DNA from: Owenia fusiformis
Lineage: Eukaryota; Annelida; Polychaeta; Sabellida; Oweniidae
Reading direction: 5' to 3'
Assembly (NCBI GenBank): GCA_903813345.2
Contig: CAIIXF020000009.1
Span: 31,906,740-31,970,739 of the forward strand
Length of the DNA: 64,000 bases
Part shown: piece by piece, positions 38,701-53,700 of the stretch
Numbering within the stretch: position 1 is the stretch's first letter
Layout: every line of letters begins with the position of its first letter
The notes under the pieces: model-generated
The model's input: only the letters and a program-made list of their open reading frames with translations
Database searches by the model: none
Told to the model about the DNA's origin: nothing
Translations under genes and position numbers: made by a program

Positions 38701-41700
38701 CAGACTTAAAGTAGGAAAAGGATCATTTTATCAGTCAAGTTTAACTTATCCAGGGAACATATCTTTTTAAATTACACATGTCAGCAAGGAATGATTTTGG
38801 CCTGTATGGGGGCATTCCATATACAAATTAAAGTTTTACTGCATATGACATTCTGGGCTAAAGACCTCCAAATAAAGAGTTATTTTGCTCACTGAAGTAA
38901 GCTGTGTTCTACATATTGTTCTTTGCCTTCAATTATCCTAGCTATAAACATTGACTTGTTTGTAAAATCCAAAAAATAAATAAATATTAAATAATTATCT
39001 TTTAGCACTGCTGACACATTGGCATCCCTGTTCAGCACCGGGACTGACCTACTACCATATTTGGAACCCATGCTTGCTCCACTATTGGAGACGCCTGGCG
39101 TTGCGGAGAACATTCACCGCATAGATGCAATATTAGGATTTTTAATTCAAGAACTTTCAACATTTAAAGGTATTTTACTATTTTTTTATTATTTCATTCC
39201 TTAACTACATATTTAGTACACAATTTTTGTCTATATTTGGATTTCTAAGATATCTTAATAAGAATTTAATAATTGTTGTGATAACATGTATGCCGATAGA
39301 ATATCATGTCCCATGAATATGCATTAATTGCCACATATAGTGGACTTTCAAAACTGTACATATACTAAATACATGTTATGGTTTTTATGTAAATTGAGTG
39401 AATATAAAACTGTCAATCCCAGTTTTTTGTTACCAGGCTTATTGTTTCGAATCATTATCCTTTGAAAATATGACACCATGTGAATTGTTTTGTGTTTTGA
39501 ACATTTATGATATTGAGTCTGTTTTTATTCGATCAGGTGAACCCAAACGATTGGCTGAGATATTGGCAGGGTACCCAGAGCTTATGAAGTTTTTACGATT
39601 AATGGACCATATACCTGATGTTGCATATGTCACAATAAGAACATTAGCAATGGACCCCGGTGCAGTAACCAAAGTAAGTGTGACAAAACATTAAGCCTGT
39701 CACATGAAGTACATGTACAGTATGTAATGTACAAATGGGTAGCTATATTGCCATACAAGCATCCTACTATATGTAATGTATAAGATTCTCTGTCTGTCTT
39801 TTTGTCCATTTTATCCTTCCATTCCTCTATCATTTATTTTTGTGAACCTCACTGAACTCATTTCATACTACACCATTGGCCCTGCTCCGACTTTTTCCTT
39901 GTTTTTGAGAAATCAGCTTTTTGATGTCAAAATATAACAATAAATGTAACAATAAGTATGCCAGCTGCAGAGTGAACCCATTGACGTTAATCATATTATT
40001 GTAGTTTTATATTCTTTTATCTTTCTCTTCTATAATGCCTTTTAATTTGTAATGAAATGAATATAAATGAAAATAAAAAATACCATTTGAAATCACAACG
40101 TGACCTTACCAAATTGTGTCATGTTTTCCTTTAATCAAATGTCATCCTGTTTCAACAGCTCACCAGTATACAGAGCATTGAAGAGCTTTGCAGTAAAGAC
40201 CTCACTACAATCCTCAACATACCCGATTCTATAGCTCAGAATATAACAGAACTCTTCAATACAATGTGCAGTCTGGACTTGAACAAAACGTTGACTGAAG
40301 CCACAGCATTTAGCGGAGCTACAACCATCATTGATTTGGTAAGACATTTGAATTAATATAATTTTGATTTCTACTCCATATATAAAAATGAGATGTACAG
40401 TAAAACCTGTCGAGGTGGAACACCTCTGGTACCTCTAAAAAGTGTTCCACTAGTAACAGGGGTCTTCCACTTCTAGAGGTGTTCCACTTTACGTGTTCTA
40501 CTGTAGTTGTGATAACATTCTGTAGATGTACATTCTTTATTTTGTAGATATGACGTCTGTACATTCCACATTCCAAACATGTATTCATGTGGATTTATGT
40601 TTCAGGTAAATGCTGACTTTTCTGGGCGGGGACCTGTTGATCTACAGGAGATGATAAACAAAGTGACAACCTTACAAGCCTTGCTTGATGAGCTCATACA
40701 AGGAGAGCTCCCTATTGTCTTAGACCAGATGTGGCTTGACCCGGCTGTGTGGACTAAAGTGATTGAGTCCATTAGTAGAGATCTCCCAAATGAGGAGACA
40801 GGAGTGTCAATGTTAAGGTCAGTGCAAATAAAAGTGAATTGAAATATATACTCAAAGATTAGCAGGTGCTTATGTTTGATGAACTAAGTGCCCAGTTTAT
40901 ATTGATTACCATGTTGTCAGATCCTCTTAATGTGAACACATTTCAGTGTTCTCCAGAGGGTTTTTCTCAAGTGGGCACAAAATTCTCACTTTTACAAACT
41001 TCTCATTTTTTCAGACCATTTTAAATTATATTTTCTTATTTTCAAGTGGGTGCAAATGAATTTTCTGGTGGGTGCAAGCTTGTTTTTAAAATCACAGGTG
41101 TGCTGCGCCCACTTTACTTAAATGCTGGGGAGATCACTGCCTTTGCACCTCTATATGTGATGTGAAGATTTTATATATTTTAGCTTGGCTGCCGTAGAAT
41201 CCATCTTTCCTGTGTTAGAGCAGTTGCTTAGTAGCATGCCAGAGTCAAGGGATATATGGAGTATGATTAAACAACAGTTGTACCAGCAGAACCTGCTCAT
41301 GAAGTTTCTGAATAAACAAATCAAGGCTATCACTAGTGAGTTTACATAGAATATTGTGTATTTTTCAATGTTCTTTATATCTCAAAGAATCCACACACTG
41401 CTTGTATACCATGTACTGAATTAAGTCAAGTGAAAATAAATCTCAGTTTTATCATATTACACTCTAGCCACCTTAAGAACAAAATACCAGAACTATTGTA
41501 ATTAATAGACAAAAATATGCCGTAACGACCAAAAAGAGGCTTTAAATCTCACCATATAACATTGAGAGTATAACATGTCAATTAAAAAATTGATAATCCA
41601 TGTTTTGACATTATTTTAGGTAATTCCACATTCAACATCTTAGAGTACATCAACTCTAATGAGTTATACAGATTGGCCAGGATACAAGCCATCAGCCCAG

Positions 41701-44700
41701 ACATTGTTGATACCCTGCTGCGCACCATAGCTGCTATCAGTTCAGATCCAGCTGAAGTAAGTCATGAATTCCAATGATTTCATAAGCGATTTATTTATTC
41801 ATATATTACCCACTTTAACAGTATCTTCCTTTATTAATAATGGCTCGGTTATACCTGAGTGGCGGCTGTTATTTTAGTACAAGAAACCAAAAAGAGGGGA
41901 GTTTTATGGACTCTTTGAACTTGATATGATAAAATACTAAGCCTGTGGAAAACTCAAAGTTTCTCTCTCTGCATCTTATATATGCTTTACTTAAAGATTG
42001 TAGTGACAGTGATGGTTATATTTCAGGCTGCTAAGTGGACAGATACAAATGCACTTATGAGGGTTTGTGTCGACTCTGCAGTGTTTGACAATTTCTTTGC
42101 TAAGGCTCCTTCAACCTCAGTCAACAGGACTACTTTATATAAGGTATGAATGCACTTCAAATTATATTATACATGAGTACATGTGTTAATTTATTCTGAT
42201 TTTTGTTCAAACTTAACATTGGTTTACTTGGTAATTCAATCCATAGTCAGGTGCCTGTATTACGAAGAAACTGAAGTTGACTAAATGTCCTTACTCCCAC
42301 CCACCCACCCAAAACATTGTCATTGTCCTTTAAGTTAAACTCTCCTTGGTTATTTAGGTTGTATGTGAAAGCACCATGTTCAATGAGACTGCATTGCTGA
42401 TGGAGTTGATGAACAATCTAGAAGGATTCAGAGAGTACTTTAATGTTGTAAGTATAAATATAGATATGATAATCTTTTGTTTTCCCTCAAACTTTTTATT
42501 TTCTCCAAGAATTTTGGATCTAGATCCAAAGATCTCATAAAAGTTGATTTTTGAGAATTAATCATAAAATTTGGCGAATATTAGTTATTAGAAATGATTA
42601 ATATCCATACCATACCATAGCAAACCATATGGCCAGGAATATGTTCTTACTTCAAATCACAAAATATAATTATAAAAATTGATTAACCACGACAGTGATA
42701 ATATATTGTTTTATTTCCAGCTGACCAATCCACCTGCGGATGTAGATGTCGCAAAGATTTCTGATTTTGGTAAGACGATAGATGAGTATATCAGTATATG
42801 GACATCATTTGCTGAGAGTCCTCTAATGTTAGAGTATGACCTCCAGTCCCAGTGGATGAACCAATCTGTATGGTTAGCCATCTTGAACAGGTTCACTCAA
42901 GCATTTATGCCTGCAGACAATCAAAATGCTACAAAGTAAGTCGCAATATAATAAGGAGATCTACGTCTGCTTTTTAATCAATATTCATTTTTGTGTCAGT
43001 TGACTTATCATATTGTTATTTTCTTACATTTCATTCATTAGCTCTGGTTCCTAAAAAGCATCTTATACACTGTATGTGTCTTATATCATATGCAATGGTT
43101 TTAGTTTAATTTACCTCATAATTCAGTCTGTTTTCCTTTCACAACATTAATGCTAATAATAATATCATTTACAATACCACATTCCCAATCAGATAAATGA
43201 TTTTCTTTTACTTACAACATTTTATTAAAAAATCAAACTCTACAATTCAAATCATTTTTGAAATCTCTTACAGCATTGTTGACATAATATCTGAAGTGAG
43301 CGCAGGTGTATTGCCCGCTTTACAACCTCTACTTGGCCCTCTATTGGAGACCCCTGGTATTAAAGAGAACATCCACCTAGCAAATGCATTCATTGATATG
43401 CTCCATGCAGATCTCACCAAATATATAGGTAAGTCACTCAATCATGTATAAAAACTAGTTGAACACTGAATTTTTCAAATGTTATTTTTTCCTGTTATTT
43501 GTTGTTGAATTTTTGATGAATGATTTCATTTGCATTTGACAAACTACCCTGGCAGTACTTGTCTATTCTCTATTCAAGACAGAGCCATGGAAGATTGTAC
43601 ATTTGAATGGTGATACCAAGTGCCTGATTTATATTTGGCAAATTTATGTGAAAAGATTATATCTTATTAATTTGCCTCTTATCTGGATGAAATGACTTGA
43701 AATGTTTAGATTATGTTTAAAAGAGCAATGTTACATTCCAGCTGGAGGTGAATCTATTGATGAGATGGTCTCCAAATACAGAGAATTGCCCAAGTTATTG
43801 AGGGTCCTGACTCACCTGCCCGATGTAGTACATGTGGTGCTACGTACAGCCATATTCAAACCAAATGCTGTAAGTACTTTAAATATGAAATATTGTATGT
43901 AAATATTTGAAAATGGGAGTGTAGTTTGATCATGGCTTAGGCATTTATTATTTGTTGTCGATCCTTGTTTGTACTGTGCTTGTGATTTTCAAGTTTTGAC
44001 TATAATGGCCATTTGTTTCGATTTTGAATTATCTACTACATTCTCAATCTCAGTTTCACTGTGTACTTTGTAATTGAAACATTAAACAGTTTATATATTT
44101 GCATTGTTGATGTATTTACTTAGCACTACGTAAAGTATGTTACACAAATGCAAATTTTCAAAGCAGAGACATCTTTAAATGTTATAAAATATAAAAATCA
44201 AACTATATCAAATGTTAAGCTAAAAATGCAATGTACATGTAGTCAGTCGTTTCTAGAGAACTATAATTGCTAGTCTGTTGGTACATTTTCATTCTATTCG
44301 GTTGTGGGCCTTTAACAAATGCCACAATCTAAGTGAGCCAGTATAAATTAATAAGATTCATTAATTAGACATAGTTTTAAAAAGACTACGTAGTATTTCC
44401 AAAAACATATTGAAAAAACCTGATATGTCAAGGCAACAATAGTTTTACATCTTTTAATTGTTTTCAGATTTCCAGTATAACAAGTTTAGAGCAACTTTGT
44501 ACAACAGAGCCCTCAGTTCTGTTCAGTATTCCAGACTCTATTGTCCAGAATATAACAGATCTGATTGGCTCGTTATGCACCTTGGATTTCAACCAAGTTA
44601 TGATAGAAGCGTCAGACTTCAGTGGGACTAATGACTACAATGCTTTGGTAAGTGTCCACATTGTAAAAATAAACATAACTATTCAGAAAATCAAGAGTAA

Positions 44701-47700
44701 ACATCAGCCCCATATATATACAGTATAGTGTAGCGACACTATAGCACAAGATTACATACACTTTGGCTATAAACAGTAAATAATGATAAACAAAGCACAT
44801 TAAACTGATACAAATAAGTGATACAATATTCTATTTCTCGGAGAATCATTTGCATACATTTTGACCGAGTTTCTCTATAAACATGCAAACTGTATCAAAT
44901 TGGCATCAATATAAAATGACAGAAAATGATATTGCCACTTGAATAAGATTGATTTCAACTCAAAATGTGTACAAGAGTTTCCATTATACAATTATACAGT
45001 CATTACAAAAACATATATATCATATATTTCATTTTTTAGTTCAGTGCTAACTACACTGCTCTTGGACCTATTAATATCCAAGAGATGCTGGATCGACTAT
45101 TGAGATTGCAGCCATTGGTTGAAAAAGTAATGACGGGAGAAGTCTCTTTCATTGCTAACCAGATGTGGCTCGACCCGGCCATGTGGAACAAAATATTTGA
45201 GTCTTTGAATCAGGATCTTTCTAATCCTGCCTTTTTGGACAGGTATGTTGAGAAGAATTACAAAACAATTTTATCACATCTTCAATTCAGGGTGTTTGTG
45301 ACATTCAAAATTGCTTAACCATAGGACTTTGTCGAAAAATGGTTTAAATTTGGAAGACTGGTTATTGTAGCAAATATGAACAACATTTACTTGCACAATA
45401 AATATTTTCAAGCCTGGAAGTCTTGTTTGTACATTAACCAGTTAAAACAGATATAAATATTTTATTTAATTGATAAAATAAATCTACTTTTCTACTAATC
45501 TACTTTTTACTTTATTGCATTACAATAATTATTTTCATTGATTCAACATTTTAGTTTGATGAGCATAACAAACCAGTTGGAGACAGTATTGACCAATGTA
45601 TTGAGCGTGTCTGCTGGTAACATGACAGAAATGTATTCAGGCATATTGGAGGCTCTGCTAGCTGCCTCCAAACTCACCGAGGGATTAATAGCTGACCCTG
45701 CATACTTGAATAGGTATGTAAAGCTCATTTTGTTAATAATCAACTAAAACACTATAAACTGGAATGGTATCAATAAGTTTCACCACTAGGTCTTTTTGGA
45801 CTGTTCACCCCTTACTGAAATATAAGGGTTTGCATTGATTCATGTTTCAATGTCGCTAGAAAATTTGCAGGCTTGCAAATCTAACAGTTTCAATGGTTTA
45901 AGATATGAGTGTGAGGCCCTGATCTATGATCAGAGAGCTAATATAAGCACCTCATTTTTTCAATTGGATAATTGATTCACTAATTTGATAACTTATGGGC
46001 AACATTTAAAAATCATACATGTACGAATGTCGTATTATGAAATTGTGCTTGATATTCAGTTGATCAGCATGAGAAATGCCAGCATTGTTTTGACTATGTA
46101 ATTTTACAAGACAAGCATTAACAGTGAAACTTGAAACTGAGAAAATTCATGAAAAATAGGCATATTTTGACCGAATTTGGTCTAAATTGTGAAATCAGGA
46201 ATTTTGCACCCACTTGAGAAAAAATCCTGGGGAGAACACTGAGCATATATCATGAATATTTAAGAAATTAGAAGGGATAGAGTGTAACACAATGGAAGTT
46301 CAAAACCATGCCAATGTTCATCCTCCGATCACAGGGCTTCAAAATCCAGAATATATTCTTTCTTTTTACCCCCTGCGATAAGCAGATAGCATTTCCCCGA
46401 TTAAGAACTCGCAATCTGATTGGCTGTCGCAACACTGCAACAGAAATCATGTATAAGTCATTGCGCATAAGTAGATCACGTGACTCAGTTTAATTGGACG
46501 CTTCCAAATTGGTTATACCAGGGGGAAGAAGGAGGTACGGATTCTAAATACCTGCTGAGGAGGAAGGCCAATGTTTCACCTAAAATCTTTACAAAAATAA
46601 TTGAGATATCTGATCTAATATAGTAATTGAACACACAAAAGTTTTTAAAGAATTAGAATGCAGAAATGTTAAAATTAATTTTTGACAGATAACCTTAAAA
46701 ATCAAAGGATTTTCCTGCAATAAATTCAGAACTATTGGACATACATAATGACGAGAGCAAAAGATATTGTAAACTTGCGACTTTCTAAACTTGTCCGCAT
46801 CCTGTTAAATCTCTTTAACTTCTGAACTCATGGGACACAACTTGTTTAAGAGTATATGTGTTACCTATTCGAAGCCCCATAGTCCATTGTATAGTAGCAG
46901 TTGTTCTTTTATCCATTATTTCTAGTACAAAATGTATCTTGTCCATATATTTAACAGTGCAGACTGTTCTATGGCATGTGTAGTAGGGCCCATCTTCGTT
47001 CACTCGGCTTCCGTCGGAATGCAGTGAAGACCGAGCGTGGGAAGATGAGTAGGGCCCACACAGGTTACGTAGATGTGAGGTTCAACTGAGTTACTGCTAG
47101 TGTTACATTAACTGTCCACTGTTACGCTACATGTCTACATTTTCTCAGGATTCTGGACTAAAACGAAATATGAATTTTATGAAAGTAGTATTATCCATGT
47201 ACATGTAATAGGAATTCTACGTAAAGGAATAGCGAATTGATGAGAACTCAAACACACAAACATAACCATCAACATTCAACATCAGTGCTCAAAACAACAA
47301 ACATGAAGAGTTAAAGCTACTTTAGTTGACAGCTAACTTTGTACATTGAAGTGTTATCTCCTCCCTTATGAGAATGGTTTCTAACAAATGAAATCAAATT
47401 TTATTAACACTTACACATTTTGATTTGCATGGATGTCTTGAAATATCAAATTTGTATATAAAATAGATGTAGTTTGTACCTTATCCTCTGTACTTCACAA
47501 TGAAGAGGTTGCCATTTGTATCCCCCACAAGAAGGTTACCATCATGATCGATCGTTACTGCATGTGGCTGATTCACCCCATCTTCCTCAGTTAACACATA
47601 TCTCATGAATCTACCATGTGGATCTAGCATGTGTACACGTTGGTTGCTACAGTCTGCCACAAAGATGTAGTCTTCAGCATCGGTACATACTCCATGTGGA

Positions 47701-50700
47701 TTGTACAGTTCTCCCTCTCCATCACCAGATTCTCCATATGTGAACACCTCAGTGCCATCTCTATTAATTCCTTTGACAAAGTGTCCCTCAATATCGCTGA
47801 TTATAGCGATATCTTTACTATTGCATGCCACATAGATTGGGTCCATAAACATGCCTGCCTTGGATTGCTGTTTAGCTTCACCTGTTGAAGCATCCACACA
47901 GAATACTGCTTTTGAATAACGATCACCAACAACAATCTCACCTGCTGAGTTTATACTTATGCCTCGAAGATCATTTGTTCCTTTGCAGACAAGATTTCTT
48001 TTGTGGGTACCATCTGGCAGCAAAATGTGGATTGTGTTAGTCATATTTGTAAATGCCAGCTCATCTTCTTTTGTTCGTACAACATTGTTACATTTTTCCT
48101 TTAAATCTTTCTCCAACTTATGGTCTTTATCATATATCGCAACTGAAGAGTCATCTTGCCCTGTTACTATTAATCGGTCTTTCGAAGTGCAAATCATGTC
48201 CCATATGTATTTGTTTTGCAGTTTTACCTTCTGTACAGATGGTTCATGCAACAAGATCGAGACTTTTCCAAATTCAACCTTGGTATCCAAACACCTTCCT
48301 ACTTTAAATTGCATATTAGTTTTTTCATCGAATTTCAGCTTGGGCTTCTTTGTCCACTCATCTGACTTCTGGTTGGCTTTCTCAGCAAGGTCTGCTATTT
48401 CTACAGGATGTCCATGCTCTACCATGGTGCTGAATTTGTTGACTTGACTTTCAATGATGGCTTTATTGAGCTCCAAGTGACCAATGTGAGACATGACTTG
48501 CTTAACGTATGTTTGCTTCTCCTTTACCACTTGCTCTTTGAAGGACTTGTATTTAGCATCTACAGCCTCTTTTAAAACAATCATATCATTATTGATTTCA
48601 GCCAAGACGTTTTCTGTTTTGCTCTCAAATTTAGATTTATCAGCCTGTGTGTTTTGAATGGCCTGCTCATATGCGTCCACAAGTTGTTTCCCCTGTGTTA
48701 TAGCTGCACCAATGTGTTTCACATTCTTAGCAGCAGTCTCATTGATGTCTTCACATGGGTGACCCGAGTGGTTGATGGTAAAGCAAGACTGGCAGAGAAT
48801 AGTCTTATCAGCTTTACAGAAGTATTCTATAGGCTTGGTGGGATGTATCTTGCAGTAAACTGTGCGCTCTTTTACCATCTGAAAGGCTGTTTGCAAATCA
48901 TTTGCGCTATCTCCTATGAGGTCAAGTACTTTGTGTCCTTGTAAAAATGTATCATGCATTTTACGGCATGAAGCACAGAATCTCTTGTTGCAATCTAGGC
49001 ACCGGATTCTGGCTGGAGTGTTTTTCTCATAGTTGTCTAGACATGTTGAACAATCTGGCTCTTGGGTCTGGTTACTGTCCTTATAGGCATCTAGCAAGAA
49101 TGTAATTGTAGGGCTCACCTTGAATTCTCCAACCCCCTGTTGTGGTACATTACATAAATCTCTGCATTCAGGGCAGTTGAAGCTTCCTCCTTCTAGGCCA
49201 CTTTTCTCCACAAGGCTGTGTAGACACTTTAAGCAATAGGAATGTAAGCAAGGCAGTGTCCTTGGGTCAGTTAGAATGTCTTTACATAGTGCGCAATTTA
49301 GAGCAGTTTTGTAATGATCATTTACATTTGTAGCCATTTTTACTTTGAATAATCAAGTTGAAATGAAAAGTAAAGACTTCATTGTTGTGTTTAATGTTAA
49401 GCAGTTCTCAGAAGTTATGAATATTGATGAGTCATACAAGTTCTCTAAAGGTTATCAAATATTTATATGTACTTAAGTTTATTTAAAAGAGTGACATCTA
49501 TTTATGAATTACTTTTAAAAACATCATGTAAAACATTTAATAGTTAGGAATGTACTTCAATGCTCCCAGATTTCTGAAATAGTTCTGCTCTGGAGTTCTA
49601 GATGAGATTTAGACAAATATTATAAATTTTTCTGTTGGAAATTTGCAAAAATTTATCAAAATACAAGATTTTGCAGATTCTTGTGCCAAGCCATATTTTG
49701 TTTATGCATTGCAGAAATAGAAAACCTGTTGGAATGTTACTTGTTTTGTTCAGAAAATACCTCTGAACAGATAATATTCTTTTTATTTTAGAATTATTGG
49801 TTCAATGAATCTATTTATATTCAAGCGTAAGCACAATTTTATCAGACCCAACTGAGTGAGCCACCTGGTGTTGAAGCTGGCAATAACCACTTGCAGCCAG
49901 GTTTATATAGACAAGAATAAGTGTATAGTAACTGTTTCAAGTATGTATTCTCACCCATTGAATGGTATGCTGAAAGTTTTATTACCATGGACTACTCAGA
50001 TACCAAAAGAATTTCAAAAAAAGATTAATTTTTCAAATCTAGACTCGAAAGTAAGATTCATATGTAAAATATACTAGATAGTACAAACACACTGGTTTTT
50101 CAGATTGACTGAGCAATTAAACTCAGGGGACCTCTCTGGTCTGATGGTAGTGACGACACAACTGGAACAACTCCTGGCCACATATCTTGTTACACCAGAC
50201 ATGGCAGAGGCAGACAGGTACAACTTTGCAGCCATCCAAGTGATGCTGTCAATTGTCAGAGAAAACATCCAACTGGTCATACAAGGTAGGAAAACTTCAC
50301 TACAGATATACACCAATACACAAATAAGTAACTTCGATGTGTATCGCCAAGATTTGGATCTAGTACTTGTAAAGTTGAATGTACCAATATTGTTTTGAAA
50401 GTCATTGAATTGCTGCATGAGCCGTGAGAGTTGTTCAACTAGAAGGCCTTGAAGTGAATGATGCATAAAGACATTAAATAAATAAAAATAATAAAATAAA
50501 ATAAATAAATAAATAATAAATAAAATAAAGACATTACTTTTGGATAAAATGAGAATGAGTTCCAACAAAATTGACATTGAAGGGCACAACTAAGTCTAAG
50601 TATTTATTTCTATGTTAAAGCCCAATCATTTGAGACCATAAAAACCCACTACCAAATAACTTCAATAGATAATCCATTGTATATTCTCCAGGTAACCCAC

Positions 50701-53700
50701 TGGGTTCAATAGAATTGTTCTACAAAGACTCTGTTGAGTTTAAGAAGCTGCTACAAGTACTGGATTCAACCCCTGAATTGCTGGGTGTCATTATGCATAC
50801 ATTAGTGGACCCACAAAAGGTATGCACATGTATAAGACAATTTTCTCTAGTCTTGTACCCTCCCCTCCTCTTTACCCTTAATCCGGAAATTGGAGAGGAA
50901 ATGTAAGACATAACACAAGACTTCATATTTAGTCTTTAGTACCTTATTGAAGTTTTGGATGGAATTCAACATAAAATACATATATATCTTATTTTTCTAT
51001 TACCATGAATTACTGCTACACTTCAATTGTGGGCCTGCCGGACTCAAGTTACCAACAGCAATATGTACAATTCATATACTTGTCATTCCAGGGTGGTAAG
51101 GTATCGGCTAGATTTCAGAACGCGAGTATTGACTCTATATTCATTGTACTATGTGGGATGACTGACCAGGACCTAGCTGATTCATTCGTCATCCCATTGG
51201 GCTACTCCATTGATATGGTCAGCATTAGGGACTTGTTTTGTTCTGTTAACTTCAATGCAATAGGAGGAGAGCTAGAGACAGCATTCAACAATGTGTTCAA
51301 TGTAAGTCAGTCATTTCCTTGTGAGATTTCATGGGAATACTTCTCAAAGCAAATGATCCAGATACTCAAAGGTGTGTCAATGATAGACCTGTGAGGGTAC
51401 TTTGGTATTCATGGGCAACTTTTATATGTCAACCAACAAGCAATATAGTATGTTGTACCATATGTACCTATAATCAAGCAACACAATGGCTGTATGCTAA
51501 ATAATAAGATAATCAAACCACAAAAACATTCTGAATAGACATTTCTTGACAATTATACACATTAAAGTAAATCACTATGTATTACTATAACTATGAATGA
51601 TATAAAGTCTGAGTAACGTTCAATATGCACTTTTCATGGTCGATTTTTAGGGTGATCCAGCATTGATGTCTCCACCAAACTCGACAACATTTGTCAATGA
51701 ATTGAACTCTGTCCAAACCTTGATGACAAAGCTTATAAGTCAGAGTATGAATGGCTCTCTCTCCACCACAGAGCTCCAACTGATGGGGTTGTTTAATACA
51801 CAACGTTGGGCAGAGGTCTTCAATCAGTTCTTCCAGAGCGTCAGTACGCCTGCACCAATTGGACAGGAATTTGACTTCACAAGGTATTAAAGTTGATTTG
51901 TTTGATTTCATGAGGTATTATATTTGATTTTCAATACTATTCTCTTTACTCACTATGAAATAGATTGCTTCCAGTATCCGTTGTCAGTATCAGTTATACT
52001 TTTGGAACGATTTGCAGACTGTGCATTTTTGTTAAGTTAATGCCTTGTAGGCCTAGTGTGTTCTAACTTTTCGCTTCATTCGTCTTCTTTTGATTTCAAC
52101 AATTTTTGTATCCTAAGAGAAAATTTATGTCACATTTAAGGAGGATTGAAATAAACAAAAAATTATCTTTTGTATTCCAGTTTATTAGCCTTACAAGGTG
52201 TGATTGGATTCCTCCCTCCTGAGATTACGAACCCTTTGAACAATGTCTTACACCCTCTGAACTTTGCAATGGATATAGCTATAGAGAAAATCATTGGACT
52301 TAACAGTAAGTGTTAATATAATATAACCTGTATAAAGTGAACACCTCTGCATCTATGAAAAACATTCACTGTAGGTAGGTGTTCACTACAGAGAGGGGAT
52401 TTTATACAGGAGTCAGTATAAAATATGTCTTGAAGTGATGTTCTTTAAACACAGGTGTTCACAAGAGAGAGGCGTTCATTAAGACAGGTTTTACTGTTTG
52501 TTATATGATTGGTGGCATTTACAAATTGAAATTGCAGTTTCCCATTTTCTACTTGTTTTCCCATTTTTCTCATTTACATTTCATGATAAGTTATATATTT
52601 CATGCTTAGTTTACCTATTGTTTTCCAAATTTTTTACCTAGTTTGGTACTTAGTTTCACATGTTTTGTACATAGTTGCATGTATCTTATATTTAGCACTT
52701 ATATTTACATAAACATATTAAAAACTTAGTTTCACATGTTTTGTACATAGTTGCATGTATCATATATTTAGCACTTATATTTACATACACATATTAAGAA
52801 CTTAGTTTCACATATTTCATAGCTCATATCACATATTTCACATCCTTTCCAGATTCAGCCATACAATTGAAGCAGTTATTCAAGCAGTCCCCTGAGATAA
52901 CAAAACTTATAAAACTTCTTGACAAGTCACCAGAAATAACAGAGATTTTACTGGGTTCTGTTAATAATCCAAAGGTAAACAATTTCAAATGTGAGCCTCA
53001 AACTTTTAACATGATTGCCACAATTTTTCAGTCAATTGCCCAATTGGCATTTTCCTAGTCCTGATTTCCAAGGCTAAAAGTATATATAATATATATAAGG
53101 TATCTGTCATTTACAAGTTGCTGTTGCTGATCAGATTCATTAAGGATATCGCCTGAAATGACAGATGTGATGGACATGTACTTCAAATACTTGCATACTC
53201 AATATTTTATAAACATATAAGTTTTATTTCACATTATGAAAGAGAAAAAAGCAATATATTAATTTAGAAAATGTTTCAGTTTATTGAGCTGCTAAGTGAA
53301 CCCAATGCTACTGTGGTCCTCGTGAATATCTGTTACAACCCCATGTTCAACATTGATGAATACCTAGTCGTCCCCGAGGGCAGGGGCATTGACCTCACAG
53401 CACTCACTCAAGAGTTCTGCAAGGTTGATATCACCCAACTGGCTGTTGAATTGGATAAGGAGTTCAAGATATCAATGTACAATCCTTACATAATGGTGAG
53501 TAAAATGCTTTTTTATTTCTCTTATTAAGGGAAAATTGTCATGGTAATATCTTGCAAATATAAGCCCAGATAGGAAATACTCGCATAAAACAACGTCTTG
53601 TACACTCCAAAATCTGTTTGAAGAAATTGAATGATCTCCATTATATAAAGCTCTATTATTTTGTTTAACCTTCTAAAACCTTATAATGTTGATTTAATGT

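Larger units (their letters stand above)
45714..50103. other. Intron 42 of the ABCA13-like gene (4.4 kb), host of the TRIM gene
   Basis: Contains the CAGTGTTCTCC fragment, one 9-bp-TSD MITE, a GGGCCC-type hairpin near 46980-47060 and the antisense TRIM gene. The promoter of the TRIM gene should lie in 49338-50103; no core motif is clear. Confidence 0.7.

Noticed and set aside
47959-48447. 162-codon plus-strand frame
   Set aside because: Exact antisense shadow of the TRIM coiled coil and propeller region; composition is that of a reverse complement.
50074-50589. 171-codon minus-strand frame
   Set aside because: Covers exon 43 in antisense and an A-rich microsatellite; low-complexity translation.
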